Below, one piece after another: positions 6,576 to 14,266 of a DNA stretch of 14,290 bases. The stretch is taken from NCBI GenBank assembly GCA_902475375.1, contig CABRZC010000050.1, forward strand, positions 1-14,290, written 5' to 3'. Numbering within the stretch: the first letter of the stretch is position 1; each line of letters opens with the position of its first letter. This DNA comes from an uncultured Collinsella sp. Lineage in GTDB: Bacteria; Actinomycetota; Coriobacteriia; Coriobacteriales; Coriobacteriaceae. The notes beneath the pieces were generated by a model. The model was given only the letters and a program-made list of their open reading frames with translations. It ran no database searches and was not told the origin of the DNA. The position numbers and the translations under genes are program-made.

Positions 6576-7868
6576 TTTAGCGCCCTGCATGACCTCGTCG
6601 AGGGTAACGTTGACAGCGTGTTGCGTCGGGACCCAGTCGACCTTCAGGAACAACGCAGCCACCGTGATGGGGATATAGCTGAACATAAAGATCGGGAAGG
6701 TAAACAGGTTGGTCACCAGGCGCCACTTTTGCGCACAATGAATGTGCTTGTACTCGAAGATGGTCGTAAGTAGCGCCAGGATAAAGAAGGTCTGATACAT
6801 CATCGCGAAGGTCATAATGAGCGAGGCGGCACAAGCCTGCATCTCAACCTCGGTAGCCAAAAAGCCATGCGAAAGACCACCGACGATCAGGAACGTGGCG
6901 TTGGCGAGCATCGAAATCAGCGATAACAGCATACCAGGGGCAATCGTCATAAACATGTCGTAGGCGGCAAAACGATGATAGCGGAAGGTCGACTTGACCA
7001 GATGCTTACCGTAGGTAAAGAACACCTGGTAGAAGCCCTTGGTCCAGCGCATACGCTGCTTCCAGGACGCCTTAAACGTCACAGGCTGCTCGTCAAAGAA
7101 CTCCGCCGGCGCATAGCCAATACGAATGCCGTGAATAGCGCAGAACGTGGTGAACTGAATATCCTCGGTCAGCGTATGGAACTGCCAGCCGTGCATGCCC
7201 TCAATAACGCTAGCCGAGATAAGGTAGCCCGAACCCGATACGGCGCAGGACGTCTTGCAGATATTACGCGCGTTGTTAAGGAAACGCGCCTCGCGCAGGT
7301 ACCAAGTGGCGTTGGCAGCCGAGATCCACGAGCTGCCAAAGTTCTTGGAGTTGCGGTAGCTTGTGACCACATGGAAGCCCTGGTCAAAGGCGTCATTCAT
7401 CTTGGAGACGTAATCGCGGGAGATAACGTTGTCGGCATCGAAGATAAAGAAGCCCTCAAAGGTATCGGGATACTCGTTAAGAATGCGGTCAAAACCAAAG
7501 TCCATGACCCAGCTCTTGCCTTTACGGGCCAGGTCGTTTCGCTCGTACACGACAGCGCCCGCCTCGCGCGCGAGCTGCGCGGTGTTATCGGTGCAGGCAT
7601 CGGCGACCACGAAGACCTCGATGAACTCGGACGGATAATCCTGGTCCTTGATGGAGCGAACGAGGTTGGCGATAACGGCCTCCTCGTTGTGTGCTGCAAT
7701 AAAGAAGGCATACCGGTGGAGTTTTTTGGCCTTGGGAGGCGCGACCTCGCCGCGGAGAGCACCGATGACAAAGAAGACCACCTGGTACAAGAAGCAGACC
7801 GTGAGCAGCGTGACGACAATCTGGTTGAAGATCACGATGGGTGTGTTGGTTTGTAAAAAGGCGAGCAT
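6573..7868 (-). CDS. Membrane-embedded processive family 2 glycosyltransferase
   Basis: This 431-residue protein combines an N-terminal membrane segment (about 10-36), a cytoplasmic GT2 (GT-A fold) domain (about 52-285) and four or so C-terminal membrane helices (about 305-410). Catalytic landmarks are Asp90 (VVADACTDNT), DADN (144-147) for nucleotide sugar and metal, TED (234-236, catalytic base) and QRMRW (271-275, the QxxRW motif). This set is characteristic of processive beta-glycosyltransferases such as cellulose, hyaluronan, chitin and poly-N-acetylglucosamine synthases. It probably makes and exports a surface polysaccharide, but the sugar cannot be read from sequence. The start ATG at 7868 has GGGAG five bases upstream. 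No partner export or modification gene flanks it, and it ends at its own terminator, so it looks monocistronic. Confidence 0.9.
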   Translation of the reverse strand: MLAFLQTNTPIVIFNQIVVTLLTVCFLYQVVFFVIGALRGEVAPPKAKKLHRYAFFIAAHNEEAVIANLVRSIKDQDYPSEFIEVFVVADACTDNTAQLAREAGAVVYERNDLARKGKSWVMDFGFDRILNEYPDTFEGFFIFDADNVISRDYVSKMNDAFDQGFHVVTSYRNSKNFGSSWISAANATWYLREARFLNNARNICKTSCAVSGSGYLISASVIEGMHGWQFHTLTEDIQFTTFCAIHGIRIGYAPAEFFDEQPVTFKASWKQRMRWTKGFYQVFFTYGKHLVKSTFRYHRFAAYDMFMTIAPGMLLSLISMLANATFLIVGGLSHGFLATEVEMQACAASLIMTFAMMYQTFFILALLTTIFEYKHIHCAQKWRLVTNLFTFPIFMFSYIPITVAALFLKVDWVPTQHAVNVTLDEVMQGAK

Positions 7869-7902
7869 GCAGGCTCCCAGGAACGTGTTACGTAAACAAC
7901 CG

Positions 7903-7932
7903 TATATCTTACCGCAGGCTTACCGAGTTCAA
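7903..7932 (-). promoter_or_regulatory. Candidate promoter of the glycosyltransferase gene
   Basis: On the minus strand TTGAAC (7932-7927) is followed after 18 nt by GATATA (7908-7903), about 35 nt before the ATG. The match to the sigma-70 consensus is moderate. The 82-nt gap after rluD holds no clear terminator hairpin, so read-through from lspA-rluD is an alternative source of transcription. Confidence 0.3.
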
Positions 7933-7950
7933 GAAACCACCTAATACTGG

Positions 7951-8964
7951 CTAGGCTTCGAGCAGGCCGAGCTGCGGTACGATTCCGTCGCCGGCAGCAG
8001 TGCGGCCAAGCGAACGCGGGGCTAAGTCGTCGAGGACGGCGGCGAGATCCCACGGCAGCTCGTCGCGGCACTCAATGCGCTCTCCCGTCACGGGATGATC
8101 GAACGCCACGCGCCAGGAATGGAGGAATTGCCTGGTCAGACCCTGATCGGCACGCGCATCGCACTTACCGTAGAGCGGATCGCCCACGCAGGCGTGGTTG
8201 ATATGGCGCATGTGCACGCGAATCTGATGCGTGCGACCGGTAAACAGGTGACACTCAACGAGTGTGTAGCCGTCATCAAAGCGCGTGGAATCAAAGCGCT
8301 CAAGGACCTTAAAGGTCGTGATGGCCTGGCGTGCAAAAGGATCATCGGAAACCGCCATCTTGACACGGTCACGTGTAGAACGGGCAATGCCGGTGTTAAT
8401 GGTGCCCTCATCCATGGCGATATGACCGTGAACGAGCGTAATGTAGCGGCGGTCGAGCGTGCGCGTACGGATAAGATTTTGGAGCGCGCGCTGGGTATCG
8501 TCGTCCTTTGCCGCAAGCATAAGACCCGAGGTATCGCGATCCAAACGATGTACGATACCGGGGCGGTCCTCGCCCTGCACGGTGCCCAGATGGTCGATAC
8601 CGCAGTGATAGACCAGCGCATTCGCGAGCGTACCGCTCTCATGACCATGCGCAGGATGGCACACCAGGCCGCGCTGCTTGGAGAGCACGATGAGGTAGTC
8701 GTCCTCATAGCGAATGTCGAGCGGGATGGCCTCGGGAATCACGTCGGTGGGATCGTGCGGTTCGGGCAAATCAACCGAAATACGGTCACCGGCTCGCACG
8801 GCGTACTTTTTGGACAGGCAGGTCTCGCCATTGACCACTACGACCCCACCCTCAATCAGATGTGCGCAGGCAGAGCGCGTAGGGCAGCCGTCATTGGCGC
8901 CCAGATAGGCGTCAAGACGCTGACCAGCGGCATCGTCGGCAACAAGGATATGGATGTCGGCCAT
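7951..8964 (-). CDS. rluD: RluA/RluD-family 23S rRNA pseudouridine synthase
   Basis: This 337-residue protein has an N-terminal S4-like RNA-binding domain (about 13-65) and a pseudouridine synthase domain. The catalytic motif is HRLDRDTSG (139-147), in which Asp142 is the nucleophile by family analogy. Further family motifs are RGLVCHPAHGH (98-108) and GRTHQIRVHMRHI in the second half. RluD itself modifies helix 69 of 23S rRNA, but paralogues with other targets share these motifs, so the exact sites are uncertain. Its ATG shares one base with the lspA stop (TAATG), so the two genes are translationally coupled. The lspA-rluD order is common in Gram-positive bacteria. The C-terminal 40 residues or so are variable and end in a hydrophobic stretch. 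Confidence 0.92.
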   Translation of the reverse strand: MADIHILVADDAAGQRLDAYLGANDGCPTRSACAHLIEGGVVVVNGETCLSKKYAVRAGDRISVDLPEPHDPTDVIPEAIPLDIRYEDDYLIVLSKQRGLVCHPAHGHESGTLANALVYHCGIDHLGTVQGEDRPGIVHRLDRDTSGLMLAAKDDDTQRALQNLIRTRTLDRRYITLVHGHIAMDEGTINTGIARSTRDRVKMAVSDDPFARQAITTFKVLERFDSTRFDDGYTLVECHLFTGRTHQIRVHMRHINHACVGDPLYGKCDARADQGLTRQFLHSWRVAFDHPVTGERIECRDELPWDLAAVLDDLAPRSLGRTAAGDGIVPQLGLLEA

Positions 8965-9563
8965 TAGCGCTCAGTCCTTTCGCGAATCTTGCGGGCACGC
9001 TCCCCACGTTGTTTAGCCTTGCGCTTGGCGCGGGCCTCGTCACGGGCGTTAAGCTCGGCGGTCGCATCGACCTCACGAGCCGCGGGGCTCAAGAACATGT
9101 AACCGAAGAGCGCCAGCACCACACCGACCGTAATGCCGATATCGGCCACATTGAAGACGGGGAAGTCGATGAAGGTGGTGGCAATAAAATCGGTCACGAA
9201 GCCAAAGGCCAAACGATCGATAGCGTTGCCGATAGCACCACCCGCAACAATCGCCATGCCCACAACCTCAAGATGGGCGAGCTGAGGTGCACGAACGAGG
9301 TACACGGCAATAGCGATAATGACCGCCAACGCCAGCACGGCAAACGCGATGCCATGCCCCTCGCCCATGCTAAAGGCAGCACCGATATTGCGGACAAACA
9401 TAAAGTCGAAAACACCGGGGATGACGGTCACATGCAAGGCGTCGCCCACGGCACGAACCGCAAGCTTGGTCAGCTGGTCAACAAGCAGCACAACCAACGC
9501 CACCCCACCAGCAACACCCAACCGCCAACGCAAAGGCGGCGTCATATCCGCACCACGACCCAA
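8964..9563 (-). CDS. lspA: Lipoprotein signal peptidase (signal peptidase II)
   Basis: This 199-residue inner-membrane aspartyl protease cleaves the leader from diacylglyceryl-modified prolipoproteins. Four membrane helices are visible (about 14-38, 68-90, 97-117 and 137-158). The catalytic aspartates are Asp116 in GNAIDR and Asp141 in FNVADIGI, with the conserved RNIGAAFS at 58-65. A strongly basic tail follows the last helix (about 172-199, rich in Arg/Lys/Glu) and is longer than in most family members; it should face the cytoplasm. I chose the TTG start at 9563 because AGGGG lies six bases before it. An ATG six codons later (9545) has a weaker site and remains possible. It is followed by rluD in a TAATG overlap. 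Confidence 0.95.
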   Translation of the reverse strand: MGRGADMTPPLRWRLGVAGGVALVVLLVDQLTKLAVRAVGDALHVTVIPGVFDFMFVRNIGAAFSMGEGHGIAFAVLALAVIIAIAVYLVRAPQLAHLEVVGMAIVAGGAIGNAIDRLAFGFVTDFIATTFIDFPVFNVADIGITVGVVLALFGYMFLSPAAREVDATAELNARDEARAKRKAKQRGERARKIRERTER

Positions 9564-9614
9564 AGAAATCCCCTACCCTCAGATAATCAAATTCCGTTTA
9601 ACGCAAATAACCAT

Positions 9615-9620
9615 CTTATA
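9615..9620 (-). promoter_or_regulatory. Candidate -10 element for lspA-rluD
   Basis: TATAAG on the minus strand (9620-9615) is a good -10 match about 50 nt before the lspA start. No convincing -35 hexamer is seen 16-18 nt upstream, so this is tentative. It lies between the ileS terminator and lspA, where a new promoter would be expected. Confidence 0.25.
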
Positions 9621-9675
9621 TTGCCACACGCAGAGCGCACGACACATTCGCTAACGTCAGATAAATAACCAGCAT

Positions 9676-9718
9676 AAAAGAAAGCGGCATTCCGGATAAC
9701 GGAATGTCGCTTTTCTTC
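9676..9718 (-). terminator. Intrinsic terminator behind ileS
   Basis: GCGGCATTCCG (9684-9694) and CGGAATGTCGC (9700-9710) form an 11-bp stem with one G-U pair around the 5-nt loop gataa. AAAAG and CTTTTC flanks extend it. On the minus strand the stem is followed by CTTTCTTTT, matching the end of ileS transcription about 65 nt after its stop. The rest of 9564-9783 shows no gene. Confidence 0.85.
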
Positions 9719-9783
9719 AGCGGAGCAAATGGACCGAAGGCGCCTAAATTCTCCCTATAAATAAAATGCCGAGTTACCGTGCC

Positions 9784-12585
9784 TTAAAGGGCATTCGCGC
9801 AGCGCTTGCAAATGTGAGCGTGGCCGTTGTACTCGCCGACGGTGGTGCGGTAGTTCCAGCAACGGTCGCAGCACTCGCCCTCGGCAGCATCGATGGCAAC
9901 AGAAAGCTCCTCGCCCTGGGTAAGCTCAACATCGGAGACGATGTAGAACTCGGCCAGGTCGACGGCCTTGTCGCCGGTCAGCAGCGCATACATTTCGGCG
10001 GGAACGACCGCCTTGACGCGGACCTGCTGGCTCTTGGTGAAGGTGCCGGCGGAGCGGGCATCCTCAAGGGCCTTGGTCACGACGCTACGGAGCTCGAGTG
10101 AAGCCTCGAGCACGCCCTCAAACTCGTTGGCCTCGTCGACCGTGATGGGCGACTTGTACCAATCGAGCAGCGCGGCGTACTTCTGGTGATCGACGCAGCC
10201 GGCGGGCGCATAGGCCATGGCCTCGTCGACCGTATAGGACAAGATCGGCTGCAGGTCGCGCATGAGCATCGAGAAGAGCTCGGCGAGCACGGTCTGGGCG
10301 CTGCGACGCTCGAGCGAGCCGGGCTTCTCACAGTACAGACGGTCCTTCAGGGCGTCGAGGTACACGTTGGAAAGCTCGGTAACCACGAAGTCGTAAAGCG
10401 CACGGTAAGCGCGCGGGAACTCGTAGCAAGAGTAAGCATCGTCGACCTCGGCCTGGACCTGGGTCAGACGGGCAACCATGAGCTTGTCGAGCGGCAGCAG
10501 GTCGGCAAAAGCGACGCCGTCGGTCTCGGGCTCAAACTGGCCCTCAAGCTCGGAGAGCAGGAAGCGCAGCGTGTTGCGGAAACGACGGTAGGCATCGGAC
10601 GTACGAGCGAGAATCTCGTGGTCGATGGAAACGTCGGAGCTGGTGTCGACCGAGGCGACCCACAGGCGGATGATGTCGGCGCCCATCTCGTCACAGACCT
10701 TATTGGGGTCGATGACGTTGCCAAGCGACTTGGACATCTTACGGCCCTGGCCGTCGAGGGTGAAGCCCTGCGAGACGACCGCCTTGTACGGAGCGTGGCC
10801 GTTGGCGCCCACCGAGGTAAGCAGCGAGCTCTGGAACCAACCGCGGTGCTGGTCGGAGCCCTCGAGGTACACATCCGCCGGATACTCCAGCTCGGGACGG
10901 TACTCGCAGACGGCCTTCCAGGAAACGCCGGAATCCCACCACACGTCGAGGATGTCCTTATCGGCCTTGAGGTGATGGCCGCCGCACTTGGGGCAGACGC
11001 AGGCCTCGCCCAGGTAGCTCTCGGGAGCGTCGGTGAACCAGGCGTCGGAGCCCTTATCGTGGAAGAGCTTGATGACGGCGTCGAGCGTGGCGTCGTTCAT
11101 GACCTTCTCGCCGCAGTCGGCGCAGGTGTAGCTGGGGATAGGCACGCCCCAGTTGCGCTGACGGCTGATGCACCAGTCGGGACGCTGCTCGACCATGGCG
11201 CCAATGCGGTTGGCGGCATGCGCCGGATACCATTTAACGTTCTCGCGGACCTCCTTGCCAGCCTGCTCGCGCAAGCCAGTCTTGTCCATCGAGACAAACC
11301 ACTGGTCGGTAGCACGGAAGAGCACCGGGTGCTTGCAGCGCCAGCAGTGCGGATAGCTGTGCGTGATCTTCTTCTCGAGGACCAGGGTGCCGCGCTCACG
11401 CAGGAACTCGATAATGTGAGGGTTGGCCTCGTCGGTATCCATACCGCTGAAGGGGCCACCGGTGCCAAACTCCTCACCGGTGTAGAACTTGCCGTCGTCG
11501 TCGACCGGCATGCAGATGTCGGTGATGCCCTCCTTGAGGCAGGCAAAGTAGTCGTCGACGCCGTGGCCGGGCGAGTTGTGGACGATACCGGTACCGTCAT
11601 CGACACCGACGTAATCGGCCAGCAGCGCCACGCCCTCAACGCCGTCAAAGATCGGCTGCTTGTAGTGGATGTGGTGGAAGGTCTCGGCGGGAACCACATA
11701 GGGCTTGCCGTCGACCATAACCGGGGTGTACTCCCAGCCAAACTCCTCGCAGCACTTGGGAGCCAGGTCCTCGAGCATGACCTCGGCACGGCCCTCGTGC
11801 TCAACGGCGACATAGGCGGCGCCGGGCTTGAGGGAAACGGCCTGGTCGGAGGGGATGGTCCACGGCGTGGTCGTCCAGATGATAAAGTCGACCGGGCCGT
11901 CGAAGTCCTCGAGGCCGGCGGGCTTGGAAGTCATCTCAAAGCGCACGAAGATGGACGGGCTCGTCTCGTCGGAGTACTCAATCTCGGCCTCGGCCAGCGC
12001 GGTATGGCAGTGCTTGCACCAGTGAACCGGCTTGTGGCCGCGATAGATCATACCCTTATCGAACATGGCCTTAAAGACCTCGATGTCGGCGGCATCGTGC
12101 TGGTGATAGAGCGTCAGGTAGGGATTGTCCCAGTCGCCGAGCACACCCAGACGACGGAAGCCGGCCTTCTGCAGCTCGATGTTCTCGACAGCGAACTTGT
12201 TGCAGAGCTCACGGATCTTAGCCGTGGAGGTCTGGTTGAACTTCTCGGTGCCGAGCTTCTCCTCGACCTTGTGCTCAATCGGCTGGCCGTGGCAGTCCCA
12301 ACCGGGGACATAGGGAACCTCATAGCCCTGCATCATCCAGTAACGGTTGATCATGTCCTTGGAGATCTTGTTCATGGCATGGCCGATGTGGATCGGGCCG
12401 TTGGCGTACGGAGGACCGTCGTGCAGCACGAACTTCTTGTGACCCTCGTTCTTCTTCAGAACCTGCTCGTAGACCTTGTTGTCCTGCCAGTCCTTGAGCC
12501 GCTTGGGCTCGGACTTGGAAAGACCGGCACGCATGGGAAAACCGGTCTTGGGCAGATTCATCGTCTGCTTGTACTCGTTTGCCAC
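9784..12585 (-). CDS. ileS: Isoleucyl-tRNA synthetase
   Basis: This 933-residue class I aminoacyl-tRNA synthetase charges tRNA-Ile with isoleucine. The nucleotide-binding motifs are HIGH (66-69, in PYANGPIHIGHA) and KMSKS (616-620). The CP1 editing domain lies between them, with the TTTPWTIPSD stretch near 235. Two CxxC pairs precede KMSKS (CADCGEK and CPKCGGHH). The C-terminus carries a zinc-binding module, with CDRC (906-909) and CKRC (926-929). This layout matches the ordinary bacterial IleS with a C-terminal zinc site, not the mupirocin-resistant IleS2 type. The start is GTG at 12585, preceded by AAAGGGG at normal spacing. Expression is governed by a T-box leader immediately upstream, and a strong terminator follows the gene. 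Confidence 0.98.
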   Translation of the reverse strand: MANEYKQTMNLPKTGFPMRAGLSKSEPKRLKDWQDNKVYEQVLKKNEGHKKFVLHDGPPYANGPIHIGHAMNKISKDMINRYWMMQGYEVPYVPGWDCHGQPIEHKVEEKLGTEKFNQTSTAKIRELCNKFAVENIELQKAGFRRLGVLGDWDNPYLTLYHQHDAADIEVFKAMFDKGMIYRGHKPVHWCKHCHTALAEAEIEYSDETSPSIFVRFEMTSKPAGLEDFDGPVDFIIWTTTPWTIPSDQAVSLKPGAAYVAVEHEGRAEVMLEDLAPKCCEEFGWEYTPVMVDGKPYVVPAETFHHIHYKQPIFDGVEGVALLADYVGVDDGTGIVHNSPGHGVDDYFACLKEGITDICMPVDDDGKFYTGEEFGTGGPFSGMDTDEANPHIIEFLRERGTLVLEKKITHSYPHCWRCKHPVLFRATDQWFVSMDKTGLREQAGKEVRENVKWYPAHAANRIGAMVEQRPDWCISRQRNWGVPIPSYTCADCGEKVMNDATLDAVIKLFHDKGSDAWFTDAPESYLGEACVCPKCGGHHLKADKDILDVWWDSGVSWKAVCEYRPELEYPADVYLEGSDQHRGWFQSSLLTSVGANGHAPYKAVVSQGFTLDGQGRKMSKSLGNVIDPNKVCDEMGADIIRLWVASVDTSSDVSIDHEILARTSDAYRRFRNTLRFLLSELEGQFEPETDGVAFADLLPLDKLMVARLTQVQAEVDDAYSCYEFPRAYRALYDFVVTELSNVYLDALKDRLYCEKPGSLERRSAQTVLAELFSMLMRDLQPILSYTVDEAMAYAPAGCVDHQKYAALLDWYKSPITVDEANEFEGVLEASLELRSVVTKALEDARSAGTFTKSQQVRVKAVVPAEMYALLTGDKAVDLAEFYIVSDVELTQGEELSVAIDAAEGECCDRCWNYRTTVGEYNGHAHICKRCANAL

Positions 12586-12628
12586 GGTACCCCTTTCTTG
12601 TCATGGGCGCGCACGCCCTCTGGGCACC

Positions 12629-12665
12629 AAAAAAGCGCCCGTCCCTACAAGCTGGGACGAAGCGC
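12629..12665 (-). terminator. T-box attenuator terminator upstream of ileS
   Basis: On the minus strand GCGCTTCGTCCC (12665-12654) pairs with GGGACGGGCGC (12645-12635) around an 8-nt loop, followed by six T (12634-12629). The 5' arm of this stem is the same segment that forms the 3' arm of the antiterminator, so the two structures exclude each other. The stop lies 44 nt before the ileS GTG. Confidence 0.9.
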
Positions 12666-12935
12666 CACAAACGGGCTGCACGCCCGCAAAAGCTCTTCGT
12701 TTAACCACCCAGCTTAGATGCCCTCGCCCGCGTATTCGCGCGCTCGCATCCGTTACTCGGCTGGTCTGTATCGACGACCATCTCGGCGATGTCTACTAAG
12801 ACGTGCCTGTGCGGCGCGCCCGTTGGGACCGCAGCTCCGGGGTGATTTTCATCGGTCGCATGCACGGGTTCTCAGCGCTCCCCGCTCTCTGTAGCATGCG
12901 GACGGCCGACTACTCGTCCCCATCAACGCTTATGC
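12629..12935 (-). promoter_or_regulatory. T-box riboswitch (tRNA-Ile sensing) controlling ileS
   Basis: All positions are read on the minus strand. Stem I shows the AGTA bulge sequence (in GGGGACGAGTAG, 12921-12910), the GA motif AGAGAG (12890-12885) and the distal-loop motif CTGAGAAC (12875-12868). The specifier loop GAAAATCACC has the Ile codon ATC at 12846-12844, closed by GGGG (12921-12918) with CCCC (12842-12839). The antiterminator pairs AAGCTGGG plus ACGAAG (12715-12708, 12700-12695) with CTTCGTCCCAGCTT (12662-12649). This leaves a 7-nt bulge TGGTTAA (12707-12701), whose UGGU can pair with the ACCA end of uncharged tRNA-Ile. When charged tRNA is bound, the competing terminator forms instead. 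The T-box core departs from the usual AGGGTGGNACCGCG in its 3' half. The 5' boundary is approximate. Confidence 0.9.
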
Positions 12936-12956
12936 GCTGTATGGTAACACGGTCAA
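12929..12956 (-). promoter_or_regulatory. Candidate ileS promoter
   Basis: TTGACC (12956-12951) is followed after 16 nt by CATAAG (12934-12929) on the minus strand. Initiation about 7 nt later would cut into the base of Stem I, so the true -10 may be slightly upstream, for example TACCAT at 12946-12941 with a poor -35. The interval 12936-13070 is shared with the divergent dehydrogenase gene and shows no other gene. Confidence 0.3.
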
Positions 12957-13070
12957 CGCCGGCGAAAAACCCTCAACATCGGTTTCATACTTTAGAAACT
13001 TCTCGCGATCGCAAGCACTCACTTGGAGCAAAATACCTGAAAGCACTTTATCTAACGAAAGAAGGCTGCT

Positions 13071-14153
13071 ATGCGCACGATTGGAATGAGCGACTACACC
13101 GTCGGCGAGGACTGCTTTGACGAGCTGCCCGGCGCACTGGACGAGTACGGAGCGACCAAGGTCGCGATTATCGGTGGTAAACGAGCACTGGCAGCGGCGC
13201 TTCCCGGTATCGAAGCGGCGCTGGAGGGCACCGACGTCGAGATTCTGGAGACGCGCGTCTACGGCACCAACAGTACGCGCGCCAATATCGCCAAGGTTGT
13301 GAACTCCCCTGTCTGCCAAGAAGCCGACGTTCTTATCGCATGCGGCGGCGGCAAGGCGCTCGACACCGTCAAGACAGCGGCCATCGAGCTCAAGAAGATC
13401 GTCTTTACGGTACCGACGATCTGCTCCAACTGCTCGGCCGCGACCGCCATTGCCGTTGTCTACAACGACGACGGCTCGCTCGAGGGCTATTCGTACCCAA
13501 ACCGCCCCGCGCACATCTTCATCAACCCCAAGATCATCGCCGAGGCTCCGGCGGAGTACTTCTGGGCGGGCGTGGGCGATGCCCTGTCCAAGCAGCCCGA
13601 GGTCGAGTACGCCACGAGCGCCGGCAACCTGGAGCACACCGCCGGACTTGGCCTGGCACTCGCCCACACCTGCTCCGAGCCGCTGTTTACCTATGGCGTG
13701 CAGGGTCTAGAGGACGTGCGTCAGGACCTGTCGAGCGAGGCCGTCAAGCAGATCGCGCTCGACATCGTGGTCAACACGGGCTATGTCTCGAACCTGACCA
13801 ACCAAAACGATTACTACTACAACTCGAGCGTGGCGCATGCGTTCTACAACGCCACGTGCAGCATCCCGCGCGAGGGCTCCTACCTGCACGGCGAGGTCGT
13901 GAGCCTGGGCGTGCTCGTGCTGTTTGCCTATACGGGCGATACCAAGAACCTTGAGCGCTACGCCGCCTTTAACAAGCAGATGGGGCTGCCCGTGACGCTT
14001 GAGCAGGTCGGCCTTTCCGAGGCCGACATCCCTGCCCTGTGCGAGTTCGCGCACGCCACCAACGAGTGGAAGCAGGGCAACCCCGAGCCCTTCACCGACG
14101 AAAAGTTCGCCGCCGCCATCAAGGCTGCCGACGCTTACGGCCACACGCTCTAG
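13071..14153 (+). CDS. Iron-containing alcohol dehydrogenase, glycerol dehydrogenase (GldA)-like
   Basis: This 360-residue protein belongs to the group III metal-dependent alcohol dehydrogenases and most resembles GldA, which interconverts glycerol and dihydroxyacetone with NAD. The dinucleotide site includes CGGGKALDTVK (91-101). Likely metal ligands are Asp170 (GVGDALSK), His256 (VAHAFYN) and His273 (YLHGE), at spacings very close to those of known GldA enzymes. The second half contains a Cys/Asn-rich pocket region (ICSNCSAAT, 117-125), close to the GldA T-x-x-S-x-D-A-x-x-S region but altered. Substrate could therefore differ (glycerol, diols or a hydroxyketone). The ATG at 13071 has GAAGG five bases upstream. 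It is divergent from ileS, followed by terminators, and has no dihydroxyacetone kinase or glycerol uptake gene beside it in the window. Confidence 0.88.
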   Translation: MRTIGMSDYTVGEDCFDELPGALDEYGATKVAIIGGKRALAAALPGIEAALEGTDVEILETRVYGTNSTRANIAKVVNSPVCQEADVLIACGGGKALDTVKTAAIELKKIVFTVPTICSNCSAATAIAVVYNDDGSLEGYSYPNRPAHIFINPKIIAEAPAEYFWAGVGDALSKQPEVEYATSAGNLEHTAGLGLALAHTCSEPLFTYGVQGLEDVRQDLSSEAVKQIALDIVVNTGYVSNLTNQNDYYYNSSVAHAFYNATCSIPREGSYLHGEVVSLGVLVLFAYTGDTKNLERYAAFNKQMGLPVTLEQVGLSEADIPALCEFAHATNEWKQGNPEPFTDEKFAAAIKAADAYGHTL

Positions 14154-14162
14154 GGCTGGCCC

Positions 14163-14198
14163 AAAACCACCACAAAGGCACCTTTCTGGTGGTTTTTT
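14163..14198 (+). terminator. Terminator of the dehydrogenase gene, repeat-family copy 2
   Basis: AAAACCACC (14163-14171) pairs with GGTGGTTTT (14188-14196), continuing inward to AAAGG/CTTT with one mismatch, and ends in six T (14193-14198). It starts 10 nt after the TAG. The sequence is a shortened version of the minus-strand hairpin at 6523-6575. Confidence 0.85.
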
Positions 14199-14218
14199 AT
14201 TGCTCCAGCATTCAGTTC

Positions 14219-14266
14219 GTACTCGAACCCGATTCTTTACGAGAAAGGGTTCGGGTACGTTTTTTT
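14219..14266 (+). terminator. Second tandem intrinsic terminator
   Basis: GTACTCGAACCC (14219-14230) pairs with GGGTTCGGGTAC (14247-14258), with one G-T pair and a 16-nt loop, followed by seven T (14260-14266). There is a T-run only on the plus strand. It acts as a backup terminator, or as the 3' end of a short transcript begun between the two hairpins. No open frame of note lies in 14154-14290. Confidence 0.85.

Noticed and set aside
10186..12717. Very long open frame on the plus strand, opposite ileS
   Set aside because: It is antisense to a complete, motif-confirmed ileS. It arises from GC-rich codon bias, has low-complexity Val/Gly/Leu/Asp composition and shows no recognisable domain.
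13005..13012. GCGATCGC palindrome upstream of the dehydrogenase as an operator
   Set aside because: An 8-bp palindrome of this composition is expected by chance in GC-rich DNA, and GCGATCGC-like strings also occur inside coding regions here. There is no extended dyad.
13023..13052. TTGGAG...TTTATC as the dehydrogenase promoter
   Set aside because: The -10 is poor, and the start site would leave almost no room for the ribosome-binding site, so no promoter is called for this gene.
14219..14258. Hairpin with GGTTCG resembling a tRNA T-arm
   Set aside because: No acceptor, D or anticodon arm surrounds it, and it is directly followed by seven T, as expected for a terminator.
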